From contig NZ_QRAO01000001.1 of NCBI RefSeq assembly GCF_003353425.1, forward strand, positions 744,001 to 808,000: 64,000 nucleotides of DNA, read 5' to 3'. This DNA is from Marinirhabdus gelatinilytica (GTDB lineage Bacteria > Bacteroidota > Bacteroidia > Flavobacteriales > Flavobacteriaceae). This document shows positions 61,922 through 64,000 of the stretch, one piece after another. Position 1 is the stretch's first letter. The number at the start of each line of letters is the position of its first letter. The notes below the pieces were generated by a model. It did no database searches. It was not told the origin of the DNA and was given only the letters and a program-made list of their open reading frames with translations. A program made the position numbers and the translations under genes.

Positions 61922-62249
61922 GATGGGGGGCAAAAACTTTTTTGAAAAAGTATATAAGGTGGCTGTTAAAATTCCTTATGGCCGGGTTACAAGTTATGGT
62001 GCCATTGCAAAATACCTTGGTGCTGCTGGAAGTGCCAGAATGGTAGGCTGGGCGATGAATGCTACCGGAAAGCACCCCAATGTCCCTGCCCACCGTGTTG
62101 TGAACCGTAAAGGATTGCTCACGGGCAAACATCATTTCAAGGGTACAAATTTAATGCAACAACTGTTGGAAAGCGAAGGAGTGGTAGTGGTAGATAACCA
62201 AGTCCAGGATTTTGAATCGCTCTTTTGGGATCCTATGCTGGAACTATAA
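61911..62249 (+). CDS. Alkyltransferase-like protein (ATL)
   Basis: A 112-residue relative of O6-methylguanine methyltransferase in which the active Cys of PCHRV is Ala (PAHRV), so it binds damaged guanine but cannot repair it itself and instead flags it for nucleotide excision repair in known cases. KIPYGRVTSYGAIAKYLG is the DNA-binding segment and the following helix carries the Tyr and Arg expected to flip the base. Overlaps the LysE gene by 11 bases. Confidence 0.92.
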   Translation: MAIRMGGKNFFEKVYKVAVKIPYGRVTSYGAIAKYLGAAGSARMVGWAMNATGKHPNVPAHRVVNRKGLLTGKHHFKGTNLMQQLLESEGVVVVDNQVQDFESLFWDPMLEL

Positions 62250-62466
62250 TTATTTCCCAATTTTTTTAAAATTTACAAATAGTAGGACATCCTAATGCTG
62301 TTTTTCCGATTTAAAACCTCGTCCCTCTCTTTCCCTTCGGCTGGCTTCAACATTTTAGTGCATTTTTATTCCTAGGGTGCCGGAGTGATTTTATGTCGCA
62401 CGAATAAAATTATATCGAAGGCAAATCATTTCAATCTATCTCTTTTCTATTCTGAACCTTGCGCCG

Positions 62467-62474
62467 TATATTTG
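62467..62474 (+). promoter_or_regulatory. -7 promoter motif of the Mrp gene
   Basis: TATATTTG, a perfect match to TAnnTTTG, 23 bases before the ATG at 62497. Confidence 0.5.
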
Positions 62475-62496
62475 CAGCTTAGAATCAATCTTAATA

Positions 62497-63633
62497 ATGA
62501 AATTCAACAAACAAGACATTTTAAAGGCGTTGGAAGCTATCTCGCTGGCTGGAGAAGGAAAGAATATGGTAGAGAGTGGTGCGGTTCTTAACGTAATTAC
62601 TTTCGCCAATGAGGTGATCGTGGACATAAAAATGACCACTCCCGCCATGCACATAAAAAAACGTGCAGAGCAGGATATAATAAACACCATTAAGGAAAAA
62701 GTGTCCAAGGACGCAGAGGTAAAGGTGAACATAAAGGTTGAAGCTCCCGCAAAGGGCGATGCCAATTTAATAAAGGGGAAACCTGTTCCGGGCATCAAGA
62801 ATATTGTAGCGGTAGCTTCAGGAAAAGGGGGTGTGGGAAAATCTACCGTTACCGCAAACCTTGCTGTTACCCTAGCCAAAATGGGCTTTAAGGTAGGTGT
62901 GTTGGATGCCGATATATACGGGCCTTCTATCCCTTTGATGTTCGATGTATTTAATGAACGCCCCCTTTCCGTAAACGTAGATGGAAAGAGCAAGATGAAA
63001 CCTATAGAAAACTATGGTGTAAAAGTACTCTCCATAGGATTCTTTACAAAACCCAACCAGGCCGTGATATGGCGAGGCCCCATGGCTTCTAAGGCACTAA
63101 ACCAGTTGATTTTTGATGCCGCCTGGGGCGAATTAGACTTTATGCTGTTGGATCTTCCTCCAGGAACGGGAGATATCCACTTGAGCATTATGCAATCCCT
63201 TCCCATTACGGGAGCGGTAGTGGTTAGTACCCCACAAACCGTAGCGCTTGCTGATGCGAGAAAAGGAGTGGCCATGTTCCAGCAGGAAAACATCCAGGTG
63301 CCCGTGTTGGGAATTGTTGAAAATATGTCCTATTTCACCCCGGCCGAGTTGCCAGAAAATAAATATTATATTTTTGGGGACGGAGGCGCAAAAAATCTCG
63401 CCGAAGATCTAGAAATTCCCTTTTTAGGTGAAGTGCCTTTAGTGCAAAGCATTCGCGAAGCAGGCGATGTGGGCCGTCCGGCTGCCTTGCAAACAGCAAC
63501 GCCCATAGAAAAAGCGTTTGAAGAAATAACCAAAAATGTAGTTTCTGAAACCGTGAAAAGAAACGACACCCTACCACCCACCGAAGCTATTAAAATAACT
63601 ACTATGGCGGGTTGTAGCGCCGTTAAAAAATAA
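62497..63633 (+). CDS. Mrp/NBP35-type Fe-S cluster carrier ATPase
   Basis: A 378-residue P-loop protein that loads Fe-S clusters on target proteins. The N-terminal DUF59 domain spans about 1-85, then the deviant Walker A GKGGVGKST (about 110-118) and LLDLPPGTGD. The C-terminal CxxC that bacterial Mrp uses to bind a cluster is not present in the usual place; the stretch NMSYFTPAELPENKYYIFG has no Cys, and only C375 (AGCSAVKK) remains near the end. NifU and a flavoprotein follow. Confidence 0.9.
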   Translation: MKFNKQDILKALEAISLAGEGKNMVESGAVLNVITFANEVIVDIKMTTPAMHIKKRAEQDIINTIKEKVSKDAEVKVNIKVEAPAKGDANLIKGKPVPGIKNIVAVASGKGGVGKSTVTANLAVTLAKMGFKVGVLDADIYGPSIPLMFDVFNERPLSVNVDGKSKMKPIENYGVKVLSIGFFTKPNQAVIWRGPMASKALNQLIFDAAWGELDFMLLDLPPGTGDIHLSIMQSLPITGAVVVSTPQTVALADARKGVAMFQQENIQVPVLGIVENMSYFTPAELPENKYYIFGDGGAKNLAEDLEIPFLGEVPLVQSIREAGDVGRPAALQTATPIEKAFEEITKNVVSETVKRNDTLPPTEAIKITTMAGCSAVKK

Positions 63634-63636
63634 TAT

Positions 63637-63879
63637 ATGGAAACACTCACATTGCATGATAGAATTGAAGCCGCACTGGAAGAAATAAGACCCTTTCTCC
63701 AAAACGATGGTGGCGATATCAAGTTGCTGTCCATCGAGGACGAAAAGATTGTTAAAGTACAACTGCAGGGTGCTTGTGTGGGATGTTCGGTAAACCAAAT
63801 GACCTTGAAGAGCGGGGTGGAGATGACCATAAAAAAACACGCCCCACAAATTGAACAAGTAATAAACGTTGAAGCATAA
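63637..63879 (+). CDS. NifU C-terminal-domain protein
   Basis: An 80-residue Fe-S scaffold or carrier. The cluster ligands are in GACVGCSVNQM (Cx2C). It matches the C-terminal domain of NifU (Nfu family). It follows Mrp by 3 bases, so the pair likely acts together in Fe-S transfer. Confidence 0.93.
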   Translation: METLTLHDRIEAALEEIRPFLQNDGGDIKLLSIEDEKIVKVQLQGACVGCSVNQMTLKSGVEMTIKKHAPQIEQVINVEA

Positions 63880-63951
63880 CCTACCAAATGTCATAGGTTG
63901 AAATTTCTTCGCTAACTTATTTTTGCTTCAGAAAAAAGGAATTGATTTTTC

Positions 63952-64000
63952 ATGATAAAAACAGATATATTAATCATAGGCGCTGGCCCAACAGGACTTT
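63952..64000 (+). CDS. NAD(P)/FAD-dependent reductase, N-terminus only
   Basis: The window ends inside this gene. The first 16 residues, MIKTDILIIGAGPTGL, form a GxGxxG dinucleotide-binding loop typical of ferredoxin-NADP or thioredoxin-type reductases. In relatives such a gene often follows Mrp-NifU, which favours the ferredoxin-NADP reductase type. Confidence 0.65.
   Translation, partial: MIKTDILIIGAGPTGL

Noticed and set aside
1-64000. tRNA or rRNA genes
   Set aside because: I looked in the gaps for T-arm and acceptor-stem patterns and found none; a covariance scan would settle this.

Overview
The window looks like ordinary chromosomal DNA of a gliding, type IX secretion (T9SS) bacterium of the family Flavobacteriaceae (Bacteroidota). 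The evidence is the mutY-ssb-gldE-gldD order, two proteins with T9SS C-terminal sorting domains, Bacteroidota-only families (DUF4271, DUF4296, DUF4301, DUF3098, DUF3127), promoters of the TAnnTTTG type and little sign of Shine-Dalgarno sequences. I see no rRNA, tRNA, CRISPR array, prophage or insertion sequence, and genus cannot be set from the sequence alone.

Layout. 1-5.0 kb: biotin operon bioF(partial)-bioD-bioA-ketosynthase-bioB, then a JmjC/cupin protein. 5.9-9.0 kb: recX, RNase G, a 29-residue basic protein missed by ordinary gene calling, and HU. 9.0-12.6 kb: mutY-ssb-gldE-gldD. 12.6-16.0 kb: thiamine-binding protein, PnuC-type transporter, NadR-like ATPase, DUF4301 protein and ArfB. 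16-20.4 kb: a 640-base gap with a decayed reading frame and an orphan terminator, then a sigma-54 response regulator facing a hybrid kinase. 20.4-23 kb: a TPP riboswitch controlling a TonB-dependent receptor, so the receptor is probably for thiamine. 23-29.6 kb: lipoprotein, greA (with a terminator-like hairpin in its leader), HIT protein, sensor kinase, flavin reductase, DUF3127 protein with an SSB-like tail, fatty-acid transporter and aat. 29.6-35.1 kb: a secreted PPAD-like deiminase and several small secreted or repair proteins. 35.1-38.3 kb: ftsX-lipoprotein-DUF3098-uppP-truB, read on the minus strand. 38.4-52.5 kb: leuS, a membrane zinc protease, saccharopine dehydrogenase, pckA, hemD, DUF4271, polyprenol-phosphate mannose synthase, dihydroorotase, DUF4296, an epimerase and tyrS. 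52.6-57.5 kb: a YHS protein, a DUF350/transglutaminase-like/LuxE-like run and a large T9SS-exported protein. 57.7-64 kb: a PhoB/PhoR-type pair, a glycosyltransferase, trmB, a LysE-type transporter, an alkyltransferase-like protein, Mrp, NifU and the start of a flavoprotein reductase.

Most of the window is housekeeping: cofactor supply (biotin, thiamine, heme, Fe-S), translation, envelope construction and DNA repair. No obvious new defence or mobile system is present. The points most worth a second look are the PPAD-like secreted deiminase with an intact catalytic set and an RxR pair, the DUF3127 protein that ends in the same DDLPF tail as SSB, the 29-residue bS22/mS38-like ribosomal protein candidate, the attenuator-like hairpin in the greA leader, the ketosynthase inside the biotin operon, the long A+T-rich insertion in LeuRS, and the DUF350/transglutaminase/LuxE run. 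Two genes (ketosynthase, glycosyltransferase) appear to lack a standard start codon.
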